Shown piece by piece: positions 55,255 through 64,000 of a stretch of 64,000 nucleotides of DNA. Each line of letters opens with the position of its first letter. Position 1 is the stretch's first letter. The stretch is from Burkholderia glumae LMG 2196 = ATCC 33617 (GTDB lineage Bacteria; Pseudomonadota; Gammaproteobacteria; Burkholderiales; Burkholderiaceae): NCBI RefSeq assembly GCF_000960995.1, contig NZ_CP009434.1:496001-560000 (forward strand). Direction: 5' to 3'. The notes under the pieces were generated by a model that was not told the DNA's origin, did no database searches, and saw only the letters and a list, made by a program, of their open reading frames with translations. The translations under genes were made by a program, and so were the position numbers.

Positions 55255-58200
55255 TTAGTCCGAATCGGCCAGATACGGCGAGCTGAACTTGCGCGGCGGG
55301 AACAGCGGCGCGCCCGACTGCGGCGTGAAGCTGTAGCGCAGGTAGACGGCCGCGAGCCACTCGCGATACTGGTAGGCGTTGCCGTACGAGGCCATCGCGC
55401 CCACCGCCACCTGCGGCGCGAGCTGGTACTCGCCGCTCGCGTACAGCGAGTACGAGAAGCTGGTCTTGCTCTGCCCCGGGTAGACGGCGTTCGAATCGAG
55501 CACCAAGGTGGGATTGGCGGCAGTCGCGGCGTTGCGGTTGGCGGCCGCGCTGCTGTCCAGGCCCGGGTCGAGCGGGAAGTAGCGCGCCGCGTTCTGGCGG
55601 TAGTGCTGCAGTCCGGCCGAGCCCTTGAGGTCATAGGTGAACGGCCCGCTGCGGCCCGCGTATTCGAGCGGAATGTTCAGGATCACGTACTGCTGGGGAC
55701 TGAAGTAGCCGCCCTGGCCGTAGGTGAAGTACGACTGGTTCTTGTCGAAGCTCATCCAGGTCGCGTTCACGCCGGCCGTCAGGGTCTGCTGCGCGTCCTT
55801 GTACAGACGCGTATAGAAGCCGCCGCCCGCCTTGCCGCCGATGTTGTTCGCGACGTGATGGCCGGCGTAGTACATCAGCTCGCCGTTCACGTAGAGGCCG
55901 TTGGTGCCGTCGTCCCAGCCGAGCGCGGCGCGCCCGCCCGACTTGGTCACGCCGCCCCACTGCTGGCCGGTGGCGGCGTCGCGCGCGCCGGCGTAGGACA
56001 GCAGGCTGTCGGTGACGGCGCGGCGCGTGACCGCGAGCGAGTACGACACCTTGTCGTTGAAGCCGCCGTGGTACTCGAGGCCGCCCACCGCGGTCTGGTA
56101 GCGGAAGCCCACCGGCGTCGAGCCCAGGTCGGCCTTGATCGACTTGGTTTCGTAGCCGAGCGACACGCCCACCCCCATGGCCGTCTGCGAGCCGTAGCCG
56201 CCGGCGGGCGAGGCGGTCTGCGAGAGACCCGAGCCGAACCGCGCGTGGGTCGGGATGTCGTCGACGCCGGTGCCCGAATCGAGCGTGACCGGGGTGGCCG
56301 TGATCACGAGGTGGCCGTTGCCGGCCTTGATGCGGCCTTCGATCGGCGCCTCGATGTCGTTGAGCGTGGAGAGCCCGTCCTCGCCCGCGCGGTTGCGTAA
56401 CACCAGGCCGGCCGATACCGAGCTTGACTGTTCGCGGTTGATCGCGGCGAGCTCGTCGGCCACGCCCACCGTCTGCGGGTTCGCCGACGGCTGCGGCGCC
56501 GCCTCGGCGGCGACCGCGGCCGGCGCGTAGGGCTGGGCGTAGCCGGCGGGCGGCGGCGGAATGTAGTCCGGCCCCTGGGCCGGCTGCGGATACGGCGGCT
56601 GCGGGTTGTACGCCGGGTAGGGCTGCCGGGCGTAGCCGTTTGGCGCGTAGGCCGGCTGCTGCGGATAGCCGCCCTGCGGATAGCCCCCCTGCGGGTACGG
56701 CGGCGCGTAGCCCTGCTGCGGGTACGGCGCATAAGCTGGCTGCGCATCGCCCGGTTGCGGATAGCCGCCCTGCGCGTAGGCCGGCTGCTGCGCGGCGCGA
56801 TTCGCCCTGGCCGGCCTGCGCGCGGCGCCTCGCTTGGCGGCCGGCTGGCGGTAGGCGTCCCGCTGGGCAGCCTGCGCGGCCGGCGACATCGGCCACGGCG
56901 CCGGCGCGTAAGACTGCGGCGCGTAGGCGGGCGGCGGGTTAGCCTGCGCGGCGTAGCCCTGCTGCGGATAGCCCTGCTGCTGCGCATAGCCCTGCGGCGC
57001 GTAGCCCGGTTGCCGATAAGCCTGCTGCGGGTAGCCGCCTTGCGGCGGGGCGTATTCCTGCTGCGCATAGCCTGGCGCATCGGGCTGCGCCGGCGCGCCG
57101 GGCGCGTACTGCGAATACGGCTGCAGCGGCCGCGCGGCCGGGCCGCCCGATTCGCCGCCCGCGGCGGCGGCCGGCCCGTAGCCGGCGCTGTCCGCGGCGC
57201 CGGCGGCGCCCGCCGACGCGGCCGGTGCCCGGCTGCCCGGGGTGACACCGGCGGGCGCCCGGTAGGGCGCGACGTAGGGCGCGGGGTGCGCGGCAGGCAG
57301 ATAGGCAGGCACGATCGGTACGGGTGACGAAGGAGTAAACGACGACGGAACGGCGGGCGCGTAGGTATTGGCGGCCGCGGCGGCGGCCGCGCCGGCCGAA
57401 TCCGGCGCGCCGGTGGTGTCGACGGCGGCGCGGCCCTCGAACGGATTGGTGCCGGGCAGCGGGTTCGCGCCGAGCGGGCGGCTCAGCGCCTCCCAGCCGC
57501 GCGGCACGTTCGCCACGGGCCCGGCGGCGACGCGCCCGGCGGGCGGCGTCGAGCTCGCCACCAGCGACTGCTTCAGGTAGCGCGCGGCCAGCGTCAGGTT
57601 GCCTTCGGCGCGATACATGCGGCCCACCGCGGCCAGCGTGCCGGGGTCGTCGGGGGCGCCGGCCAGCGCGAGCTTCGCGATCTGCTCGGCATAGCGCCAC
57701 TGCTTGGCGCCCGTGGCCGCGTAGAGCGTGGCCAGTTGCAGGCCGTGATCGTCGGCGCGGCGCGCCAGCGCGATCCGGTAGCAGGTCAGCGCGTTGGCCG
57801 GATCGCCGGCCGAGGTGTAGAGCCGGCCGAGCGCGGCCTGCAGGTCGGGGTTGTCGGGCAGCGCCGCGAGCCACGGCGCGATCACCGCGTAGGCGCTCGC
57901 CAGGTCGCCGCTGGTGCGCACCAGATCGGCGCGGCGCACCACGATCGCGAGATCGATGCGGTCCAGCTCGGCACGCTGCTCGGCGTTCAGCGGCATGGCG
58001 TGCAGGCGCTGCATCTGCTCGCCGAGCAGCGCGTCCTGGTGGCTCGCGAACAGCAGGTTGGCGTACTGCAGGCGCAGGCCGGCGTCGGCCGGCGCGGACG
58101 CCATCGCGCCCTGCACCAGCGCCATCGCGCGGCCCGTGTCGCCGGCGGCCAGATAGGCGCCCGCGAGCTGGCCCAGCAGCGCCGGGTTGCCCTGCGCGAC

Positions 58201-60063
58201 CGGCTCGGCCGCGCGCAGCAGCGCCATCGCCTGGCCGGTCTGGCCGCGCCTGACCATCTGCATCGCGAGCTCGGCCTGCTGGCCGAGCCAGAGCCGGTGC
58301 TGCAGTTCGCCCATCGCGGCGCTGCGCTTGTCGGCCGGCACCCGTTCGAGCAGGCGCAGGCCGTTGCCGTAGTCGTGGGTCTGCTCGGCGAGCAGCGCGC
58401 CCGCGTACTGCGCATCGACCATGTCGGGATGCTCGGCGAGCAGGCCGTCCATCATGCTGCGCGCCGATGCGACCGCGCCCTGGCGCACGTAGATGCGCGC
58501 CAGGTCGAGCCGCAGCCACGGATCGTCGGCGTCGCCGACCAGCGCCTCCTCGAACAGGCTGCGCGCGCGGCCCAGGTCGCCCTGGGCCTCGGCCGCGCGC
58601 GCCTGCGCGGCGAGCGCGGTGCCGCGCAGCCTGTCGAGGCCGCCCGCGCTCGCCTGCTGCTCGGCGGTGAGCTGGTTGGCGAACTGCAGCGCCTCGTCGC
58701 CGCGCCCCTGCGCCGCGAGGGCGCCCACCAGGCCGCGGATCGCATCGGGATTGTCGGCCTGGCGGCGCAGCGCCATCCGGTAGGCCTGCTCGGCGCCGCG
58801 CGGATCGTGGTTGCCGAGCAGCAGCTCGCCGAGCATCAGCTCGCCGCTGACTTCCGACGGGTCGAGCGCGATCGCGCGCTCGAACAGCGACTTGGCCTTC
58901 GCGGGGTCGCCGTTGCTCTGCGCGCCGAGCGCCTCGCTCGTGTAGGTCCAGTAGGTGGCGCTCTTGAGCGCCTCGCGCCAGCGCGTCGGATCGCCCGTGC
59001 GCGAGGCGCGCTCGAGCGCGTCGCGCGCTTCGCGGAAATGCTCCTGCTTCAGCTCGACGATGCCGAGCCCGCCCAGGGCGTCGCTGTCGTTCGGCGCGCT
59101 GCTCAAGACCGCGGTGAAGCGCGCCCGCGCGGTGGCCAGATCGTTGCGGTCGAGCGCGGCGAAGCCCTCGCCCACGGCGCGGCCGCGTGCGTCCTGGGCC
59201 TGCTCCCGGGCGCTGCGCTGGCTGCCGGCCTGCCCCTGCATGACCATGCTGTCGTAGCGCGCCTTCACGGCCGAATCGTTCGGCGCGAGCTTCAGGTAGG
59301 CGTCGAACATCGGCTGGTCGGACGGCCGCGCGGCCAGCCATAGCAGCGCCTGGCGCCAGCTCTCGCGCGCCTGCTGCCCGACCTTGGCGTCGTCGGCGAG
59401 CTGCTGCAGCCGCGCGATGCCCTCGCGGCGCGTGACGTCCCGGTAGGTCAGGTGCTGCGCGTAGGCGAGCGCGTAGCGCGGATCGTCGGGATTCTCGCGC
59501 GCGAGTGCCTCGAGCCCCTTGCGCGCCTCGTCCCAGCCGCGCGGCGTGGCCGAGAGCGCCTGGTAATACTCGAGCCGCAGCTCGGGCGTGGCGGGCGCGC
59601 CGCTCATCGCCTTCTGGTACTGCTGCACGGCCGAGGCGCTCTGTCCCGACTGGGCGAGGCGGCGCGCGTCGTCGATGGTCTGGTCGCGCGGCGTGGACTG
59701 GCCGAGGCGCCGCCCCAGCTCGTCGATGCCGGGCGTGTTCGGCGCGCTGCGGCGCAGCCGTTCGAGATAGGACGCGGCCTGGGCGCCTTCCTTGCGGTCG
59801 GCCATCACCATGCCCATGCCGAGCAGCGCGTCGGGCTGCTTCGCGTCGATCCCGAGCACCTTTTTCCAGGCCTGCTCGGCCAGGTCGCCGCGGCCGTGCG
59901 CCTGCCAGTAGCGGCCCTGATCGATCAGGGCCTGCAGCGCGGGGTCGGCGGCGGCCGCGGCCGCGCGCGGGGCGTGGGTGAAGGCGCCGGCGGCCAGCGC
60001 GAGCGCCAGCAGCAGGGCGGGGGCGCGCGCCGGCGCGCGCCGGACGGCCTGAGCGCGTTTCAT
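55255..60063 (-). CDS. bcsC: Cellulose synthase subunit BcsC (TPR and outer-membrane pore)
   Basis: A 1602-aa protein. Signal peptide about residues 1-37, TPR repeats to about residue 900 (e.g. ALLGMGMVMADRKEGAQAASYLERL, LARIYVRQGAVASARSMMDGL), then a long low-complexity linker (about 900-1180, coordinates 56530-57340) of Tyr/Pro/Gln/Gly repeats such as GYPQQGY and YAPQSYA, and finally the BcsC outer-membrane barrel (from about 1200, VGVADELAAINREQSSSVSAGL to the end). It exports cellulose across the periplasm and outer membrane. ATG 60063 overlaps the bcsZ stop (ATGA). The linker is far longer than usual. Confidence 0.92.
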   Translation of the reverse strand: MKRAQAVRRAPARAPALLLALALAAGAFTHAPRAAAAAADPALQALIDQGRYWQAHGRGDLAEQAWKKVLGIDAKQPDALLGMGMVMADRKEGAQAASYLERLRRSAPNTPGIDELGRRLGQSTPRDQTIDDARRLAQSGQSASAVQQYQKAMSGAPATPELRLEYYQALSATPRGWDEARKGLEALARENPDDPRYALAYAQHLTYRDVTRREGIARLQQLADDAKVGQQARESWRQALLWLAARPSDQPMFDAYLKLAPNDSAVKARYDSMVMQGQAGSQRSAREQAQDARGRAVGEGFAALDRNDLATARARFTAVLSSAPNDSDALGGLGIVELKQEHFREARDALERASRTGDPTRWREALKSATYWTYTSEALGAQSNGDPAKAKSLFERAIALDPSEVSGELMLGELLLGNHDPRGAEQAYRMALRRQADNPDAIRGLVGALAAQGRGDEALQFANQLTAEQQASAGGLDRLRGTALAAQARAAEAQGDLGRARSLFEEALVGDADDPWLRLDLARIYVRQGAVASARSMMDGLLAEHPDMVDAQYAGALLAEQTHDYGNGLRLLERVPADKRSAAMGELQHRLWLGQQAELAMQMVRRGQTGQAMALLRAAEPVAQGNPALLGQLAGAYLAAGDTGRAMALVQGAMASAPADAGLRLQYANLLFASHQDALLGEQMQRLHAMPLNAEQRAELDRIDLAIVVRRADLVRTSGDLASAYAVIAPWLAALPDNPDLQAALGRLYTSAGDPANALTCYRIALARRADDHGLQLATLYAATGAKQWRYAEQIAKLALAGAPDDPGTLAAVGRMYRAEGNLTLAARYLKQSLVASSTPPAGRVAAGPVANVPRGWEALSRPLGANPLPGTNPFEGRAAVDTTGAPDSAGAAAAAAANTYAPAVPSSFTPSSPVPIVPAYLPAAHPAPYVAPYRAPAGVTPGSRAPAASAGAAGAADSAGYGPAAAAGGESGGPAARPLQPYSQYAPGAPAQPDAPGYAQQEYAPPQGGYPQQAYRQPGYAPQGYAQQQGYPQQGYAAQANPPPAYAPQSYAPAPWPMSPAAQAAQRDAYRQPAAKRGAARRPARANRAAQQPAYAQGGYPQPGDAQPAYAPYPQQGYAPPYPQGGYPQGGYPQQPAYAPNGYARQPYPAYNPQPPYPQPAQGPDYIPPPPAGYAQPYAPAAVAAEAAPQPSANPQTVGVADELAAINREQSSSVSAGLVLRNRAGEDGLSTLNDIEAPIEGRIKAGNGHLVITATPVTLDSGTGVDDIPTHARFGSGLSQTASPAGGYGSQTAMGVGVSLGYETKSIKADLGSTPVGFRYQTAVGGLEYHGGFNDKVSYSLAVTRRAVTDSLLSYAGARDAATGQQWGGVTKSGGRAALGWDDGTNGLYVNGELMYYAGHHVANNIGGKAGGGFYTRLYKDAQQTLTAGVNATWMSFDKNQSYFTYGQGGYFSPQQYVILNIPLEYAGRSGPFTYDLKGSAGLQHYRQNAARYFPLDPGLDSSAAANRNAATAANPTLVLDSNAVYPGQSKTSFSYSLYASGEYQLAPQVAVGAMASYGNAYQYREWLAAVYLRYSFTPQSGAPLFPPRKFSSPYLADSD

Positions 60064-61295
60064 CGGCATGCCTTGCTCCAGGCCGGCACCAGCCGGCCGC
60101 TCGCGTCGAAGTGGTAGCGGCCGGCCACGGCGCCCGCGCCGAACAGGCCCAGCACGCGGTCGTAGTAGACCGGCTCGTGGCCCGGCACCTCGCCGTCGAG
60201 CGCGGTCAGGCGCGAGCGTGCCAGCGCGAGGCCGCGCGTGTCGCCGAGCGCGGCGAAGTACGGCGCGAGCGCGCCCCAGTAGCTGAGCGGGCCTTCGCCG
60301 CTGCCGACGCCGGTCGCCACCGCGACCTTCTCGGGCGGCACGCCGGTCTGCGCCACGCGCGCGGCCATCCCGCGCACGGCGTCGAGCCAGGGCTTGGCGA
60401 GCGGATCGGCCGGATTCGCGAGGCCGGCCCACAGATAGACGCGGATCGCGTCGTAGCTGCCGAGGTCGCCGGTCTTCGGATCGACCACCACCTGGCCCGC
60501 GCGCCAGGCCGCCCAGTCGGGGGCGAAGCCGTGCGGCGAGGCGCCGGCCACCAGCTTCAGGCCGTTGCTCGCGAGCGCGTTCCACGGGTCGCCGCCGAGC
60601 TGGGTGGCGAGCCCGCGCAGCACCGGCAGCGGCAGGTAGCTCGGATTCAGGCGCGTGACGTCGCCGTTGACGAAACCCTGCGGGCCGGGCAGCAGCATCG
60701 GGCCGAGCCCGGCGAGATCGACCACCTCGCGGCGCACGACCTGCGCGGCCAGCGCGGTGCCGAGCGCGGTGTAGTCGGGCACGTGCCAGAGGCGCCCGGC
60801 CTCGAGCAGGTCGTAGGCGATCCAGAGGTCCGAGTCGGATGCCGAGTTCGGATCGAGCACGCCCCACGCGCCGCCCTTGCGGCCCCACAGCCAGGCGGGC
60901 AGGCGCACGTCGCGCGCGCTGAAATGGCCGCCGGCCAGATTCTCGCGGATCCAGCCGAGGATGCGCTCGAAGTTGTCGCGATCGTTGGCCACCAGCGCGA
61001 AGAACAGGCCATACGACTGGCCTTCCGAGGTCGACTGCTGAGCCGGGGTGGACGCGTCGAACACGCGGCCGTCGGGCTGCACGTTGCGCGCGATGAAGGC
61101 GCGGTAGGCGCTCCAGTCGCCGCAGCGCGCGGCGGCCGGCTGCGGGTGGGCCGCGGCCGGCGGCGCGGCCTCGACATGGCCGGCGCCGGCCGCGCCGAGG
61201 CAGGCGCCGAGGCCGGCCACGGCGGTGGTCAGTGCGGCGAGCGGGCGCCGCGCAGGACGTGGGCGGCCGCAGCCGCGCTGGAACAGGACACGCAT
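60060..61295 (-). CDS. bcsZ: Endoglucanase BcsZ (GH8)
   Basis: A 411-aa periplasmic GH8 cellulase of the cellulose operon. N-terminal secretion signal (arginine-rich start, hydrophobic stretch, GHVEAAPPA). The proposed acid Glu is in STSEGQSYGLFFALVAND and the base Asp in SASDSDLWIAYDLLEAG. Later motifs are NPSYLPLPVLRGL and SYDAIRVYLWAGLA. It trims nascent cellulose during export. It begins 4 bp after bcsB ends and overlaps bcsC by 4 bp. Confidence 0.93.
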   Translation of the reverse strand: MRVLFQRGCGRPRPARRPLAALTTAVAGLGACLGAAGAGHVEAAPPAAAHPQPAAARCGDWSAYRAFIARNVQPDGRVFDASTPAQQSTSEGQSYGLFFALVANDRDNFERILGWIRENLAGGHFSARDVRLPAWLWGRKGGAWGVLDPNSASDSDLWIAYDLLEAGRLWHVPDYTALGTALAAQVVRREVVDLAGLGPMLLPGPQGFVNGDVTRLNPSYLPLPVLRGLATQLGGDPWNALASNGLKLVAGASPHGFAPDWAAWRAGQVVVDPKTGDLGSYDAIRVYLWAGLANPADPLAKPWLDAVRGMAARVAQTGVPPEKVAVATGVGSGEGPLSYWGALAPYFAALGDTRGLALARSRLTALDGEVPGHEPVYYDRVLGLFGAGAVAGRYHFDASGRLVPAWSKACR

Positions 61296-61299
61296 CGCC

Positions 61300-63906
61300 T
61301 CAATCCTGAAGTCGGCGCGCAGCGATGCGGCGCAGCGCGCGATAGAACAGCGCGGCGATCACGATCGCCGCAAGAACGCCGCTGAACGCCAGCAGCAGCG
61401 GATGTGACGACAGCGCCCAGCGTGCGTATTCGAACGGCGGGAGCCTGCCGAGATAGTAGGTGTTGCCGTTCGAGGCGACGGTCACCGAGCGGCCGTGGAT
61501 CACGTCCATCGCGCCCTGCACCTGCGGCAGCACGTCGGCGTCGAGCAGCGCCGAGGTGATGCCGGCCTCCGACTCGCCCGGCGAGCTGATCAGCGCGACC
61601 ACGCTGCGCCCCGCGTGCAGCGGCGATTCGAAGCCGGCGATCAGCGCGCTGTCGCCGTTGCTCACGAGCGAGAGATCGGCGCGCGCCGGGGCGCGCTCGA
61701 TGCCGTGCGGGCCGAGCCACCAGTCGGCGATGCGCGGGCCGATGTCGGACAGCGTGAAGGTGGCGGCGTCGCCGTCGCTCGAGAACGGCATCTGCTTGGC
61801 CCAGCGCTGCAGGAGCGGCTGGCGGCCGGGGCCGCCGAGCACCAGCAGATCCTTGTCGGCGAAGCGCTCGACGTCGCCGGGGCCGCCCACCGTCACGCCG
61901 GTCACCGGGTAGCCGGTCGATTCGCCCATCCGGCCCATGGTCAGCAGGAACAGGCTGTAGTCGCCGGCCGTCGGCGCGTCGGGCAGGATCGCCGCGGTCT
62001 GCGAGAGATCGGCCAGCCGGGTGAACGGGAAGCCGCTGTTGGCGAACGCGGCCAGATCGGGCAGCGCCATGTAGTGCGGGAAGTCCGACAGGTCGATGGT
62101 CGAATCGGGCTCGATGGTGCCCGCCACGTTCGGCAGCAGCGCGCCGGAGCATTCGCCGGTGTTCGGGATGTCGTAGTAGTAGGTGAGCTCCAGCTGCGAA
62201 TGCGGCGTGAGCAGCAGCGGCGGAATCCGCACGAGGTGGCGCGCGCTGCCGGTGTCGCCGGCCTGCACGCCGAAGCGGCCCAGAAAGCGCGCGATGCCCG
62301 AGCGCGACGGATCGGCGGCCGGGATCGGCAGCGCCTGCACGAAGTGGCCGTTCACGCTGACGTTCAGCGACGAGCGGTCCGGCTTCGGCCGCACCGAGTA
62401 GCGATAGCGCAGGTCGAGCGGCGCGCCCGGGGTGTTCCACATGAACAGATCGGGCGGCACGCGCAGCGTGATCGAGATCGGGGCGGCGTTGTAGCCCTGC
62501 ACCGACAGCGCGCGCGGGTCGGCCAGCTCGCCCAGGTGGACCGGGCGGTTGGCGGGCAGCCAGTTCGGCGCGTCGTAGGGCGCGCGCGGCTTGAGCGTGA
62601 CCAGCTGGTTGATGGTGGCGAGGCTGCCGTTCAGCGTGCTCTGGCCCAGCGCGAGCGCGCTGGCGGCGGTCTTCAGCTCGTCGCCGTTGCGGCCCAGCAC
62701 CAGCAGCAGCGAGCCGCGCGCATTGCCGTCGCGCGGCACCACCGCGAGGGTCGGGCCGGTCACGGCCGGCAACGTCAGGCCGGCCAGCTGCGCGCCGGCC
62801 TGCGCGAACACCACCGCGTTGCCCGTGAGCGGCAGGCTGCCCACCTGGGCCGGGAACAGCGCGCCGCGGTAGCCGGCCAGCGCGCCGAACCACGAGGTGA
62901 GCGTGCCGGCCGCCTCCAGCGTGGCCGGGTCGGGCTTCTCGGCGAACACCACCGGCAGCTCGAGCCGGCGCACGTCGCGGCGGTCGAAGAACGGCGCGGG
63001 CAGCGTGCCGAGATCGGCCTTCGCCGGCAGCGACGCGTAGGTGAGGTCCAGCGAGCTGGCATTGCTGACGGTGGCCCACAGCGTGGTGTTCGCCGGGTCC
63101 TCGCAGCGCCGCGTGTAATGGCCGATCAGCTCGATGTTCAGGTGGTTGAATTCGGTGATGAAGCGCGGATCGAGCGGCACGTCGCGCGCCACCGTGGTGC
63201 CGGCCTGCGATTGCGGCACCGGCAGCGTGGCGGCCACCTCGCCGTTGATCAGCACCTTCAGCTGCGACAAGTCGGGCAGCAGCGCCGGCGAGTAGCTGTA
63301 GATCAGGTGCAGCGTGGCGGCGGTCACCACCTCGTCGTTGCGCACCGAGAACGGCACGCCGTTCTGGCCTTCGGTGCCGCGCAGCTGCAGCGGATCGAGC
63401 GCGCCGAGATCGGCGAAGCTCAGCGTCTGGCGGCGCCCGCCCGGCAGCAGCGTGCCCGGGTTGGCGGTGGTCGGCGGGCGCATGCCGAGCAGCTTCTGCT
63501 GCTCGGGCGGCAGCGGCGCCACGGCCAGCGCGACGGCCGGCTGCGAGCCGGCCTGCGCATCGAACCGGCGCGCGGCCGACGGCGCCGGCACGGCGCCGAC
63601 CGACCGCGCGCCGTCGCCCGACCGGGTCGCGGCCTGAGCGTCGCCGGCCTCGCCCGGCTGCGCGGCGCCGGCGGCCAGCGCCGCGAACGGCGTCATGGCG
63701 AACTGCAGCGCGAGGCCGCAGACGAGCGCGCGCGCCGCGCGCGGCAGGCCCGCCGCGCGCGCGGCGGCGGCCGGCCGTCCGGCGCGCGGCGTGTCCCGCT
63801 TCGTGGCCGGCCGCGCGCCCGGCATGTGGCGGCCGGTCTCGTCGCCGGCGTGGTCCGCATCGCCCTTGCCTTGGCAGGGAGTTGACAGGGTGCTTCCTTG
63901 GTTCAT
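61300..63906 (-). CDS. bcsB: Cellulose synthase periplasmic subunit BcsB
   Basis: An 868-aa periplasmic protein anchored by one C-terminal membrane helix (LLLAFSGVLAAIVIAALFYRALRRI). An Arg-rich N-terminus is followed by a hydrophobic signal (LVCGLALQFAMTPFAALAAGA). The BcsB fold starts near residue 120 (TLSFADLGALDPLQLRGTEGQNGVPFSVRNDEVV). IPNTGECSGALLPNVAGTIEPDSTIDLSDFPHYM is a family hallmark. It guides cellulose with BcsA. ATG 63906 follows AAGG-less sequence; upstream bases are the bcsA end, with 25 bp between. Confidence 0.93.
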   Translation of the reverse strand: MNQGSTLSTPCQGKGDADHAGDETGRHMPGARPATKRDTPRAGRPAAAARAAGLPRAARALVCGLALQFAMTPFAALAAGAAQPGEAGDAQAATRSGDGARSVGAVPAPSAARRFDAQAGSQPAVALAVAPLPPEQQKLLGMRPPTTANPGTLLPGGRRQTLSFADLGALDPLQLRGTEGQNGVPFSVRNDEVVTAATLHLIYSYSPALLPDLSQLKVLINGEVAATLPVPQSQAGTTVARDVPLDPRFITEFNHLNIELIGHYTRRCEDPANTTLWATVSNASSLDLTYASLPAKADLGTLPAPFFDRRDVRRLELPVVFAEKPDPATLEAAGTLTSWFGALAGYRGALFPAQVGSLPLTGNAVVFAQAGAQLAGLTLPAVTGPTLAVVPRDGNARGSLLLVLGRNGDELKTAASALALGQSTLNGSLATINQLVTLKPRAPYDAPNWLPANRPVHLGELADPRALSVQGYNAAPISITLRVPPDLFMWNTPGAPLDLRYRYSVRPKPDRSSLNVSVNGHFVQALPIPAADPSRSGIARFLGRFGVQAGDTGSARHLVRIPPLLLTPHSQLELTYYYDIPNTGECSGALLPNVAGTIEPDSTIDLSDFPHYMALPDLAAFANSGFPFTRLADLSQTAAILPDAPTAGDYSLFLLTMGRMGESTGYPVTGVTVGGPGDVERFADKDLLVLGGPGRQPLLQRWAKQMPFSSDGDAATFTLSDIGPRIADWWLGPHGIERAPARADLSLVSNGDSALIAGFESPLHAGRSVVALISSPGESEAGITSALLDADVLPQVQGAMDVIHGRSVTVASNGNTYYLGRLPPFEYARWALSSHPLLLAFSGVLAAIVIAALFYRALRRIAARRLQD

Positions 63907-63931
63907 CTGCCGTCGCTGTCCGTGGTGCGGT

Positions 63932-64000
63932 CTACCGGCCCGCGCGCTTGCCCCAGGCGCGCGCGTCGGCATACAGGTGTTCGAAGAGATTGAAGATCCC
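63932..64000 (-). CDS. bcsA: Cellulose synthase catalytic subunit BcsA, C-terminal end (partial)
   Basis: The last 22 codons before TAG (63932-63934) of a gene that continues right of the window: GIFNLFEHLYADARAWGKRAGR. The assignment rests on its place directly before bcsB in the operon; too little sequence is present to see a domain. Confidence 0.55.
   Translation of the reverse strand, partial: GIFNLFEHLYADARAWGKRAGR

Overview
The window comes from a high-GC (about 70% in most genes) betaproteobacterial chromosome, most likely Burkholderia sensu lato. The evidence is the prpR-prpBC-acnD-prpF cluster, a Burkholderia-type general porin, an OprB porin, several small Burkholderia-type proteins (DUF2866, DUF6232) and a BcepMu-like prophage remnant. 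I could not identify the species.

Region 1 (1-4437) is the decayed end of a Mu-like (BcepMu-type) prophage. An apparently intact lysis cassette (holin-like end, SLT transglycosylase, Rz, nested Rz1) is followed by a TraR/DksA-type zinc-finger gene with two in-frame stops and a coiled-coil membrane protein. A DUF1804 (small terminase-like) gene is fused by a deletion to the middle of a Mu gpF-like head gene. That head gene is further broken by an IS481-family element (2045-3259, 28-bp inverted repeats, 7-bp target duplication), a frameshift and a nonsense codon.

Region 2 (4438-14592) is the 2-methylcitrate (propionate) cluster: divergent sigma-54 activator prpR, a -24/-12 promoter, then prpB, prpC, acnD, prpF and a CaiB/BaiF CoA-transferase. 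A convergent PaaI-type thioesterase follows.

Region 3 (14840-32753) is mixed housekeeping: an AGE-family sugar epimerase, MgtC, an Ala/Pro-rich membrane protein, a 51-aa protein behind a large palindrome, a copper P-type ATPase with three metal-binding domains and a MerR/CueR-type promoter, a DOPA-dioxygenase-like protein, a DUF1254 lipoprotein, a frameshifted DUF748 (AsmA-like) gene, an MFS/LysR divergent pair and an AhpD-like protein.

Region 4 (32966-43290) holds a squalene/phytoene synthase family gene, the cyanide-insensitive bd-type oxidase operon (cioA-cioB-DUF2474) with a perfect ANR/FNR box upstream, two small envelope proteins, a MarR regulator, threonine aldolase, DUF6232 and DUF2866 genes, and a TTG-start porin with strong terminators. 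A possible attenuator or sRNA lies between the porin and DUF2866.

Region 5 (43700-55074) holds a zinc deacylase, an amino-acid-binding ABC protein, a LysR pseudogene, katG, an SGNH hydrolase, OprB, and a second MFS/LysR divergent pair.

Region 6 (55255-64000) is the cellulose operon bcsA(partial)-bcsB-bcsZ-bcsC on the minus strand. BcsC carries an unusual long Tyr/Pro/Gln/Gly-rich linker.

I found no CRISPR array, rRNA or tRNA, and no clear new multi-gene system. The most interesting signals are regulatory (leader hairpins, palindromes before small genes), the nested prophage decay, and the BcsC linker.
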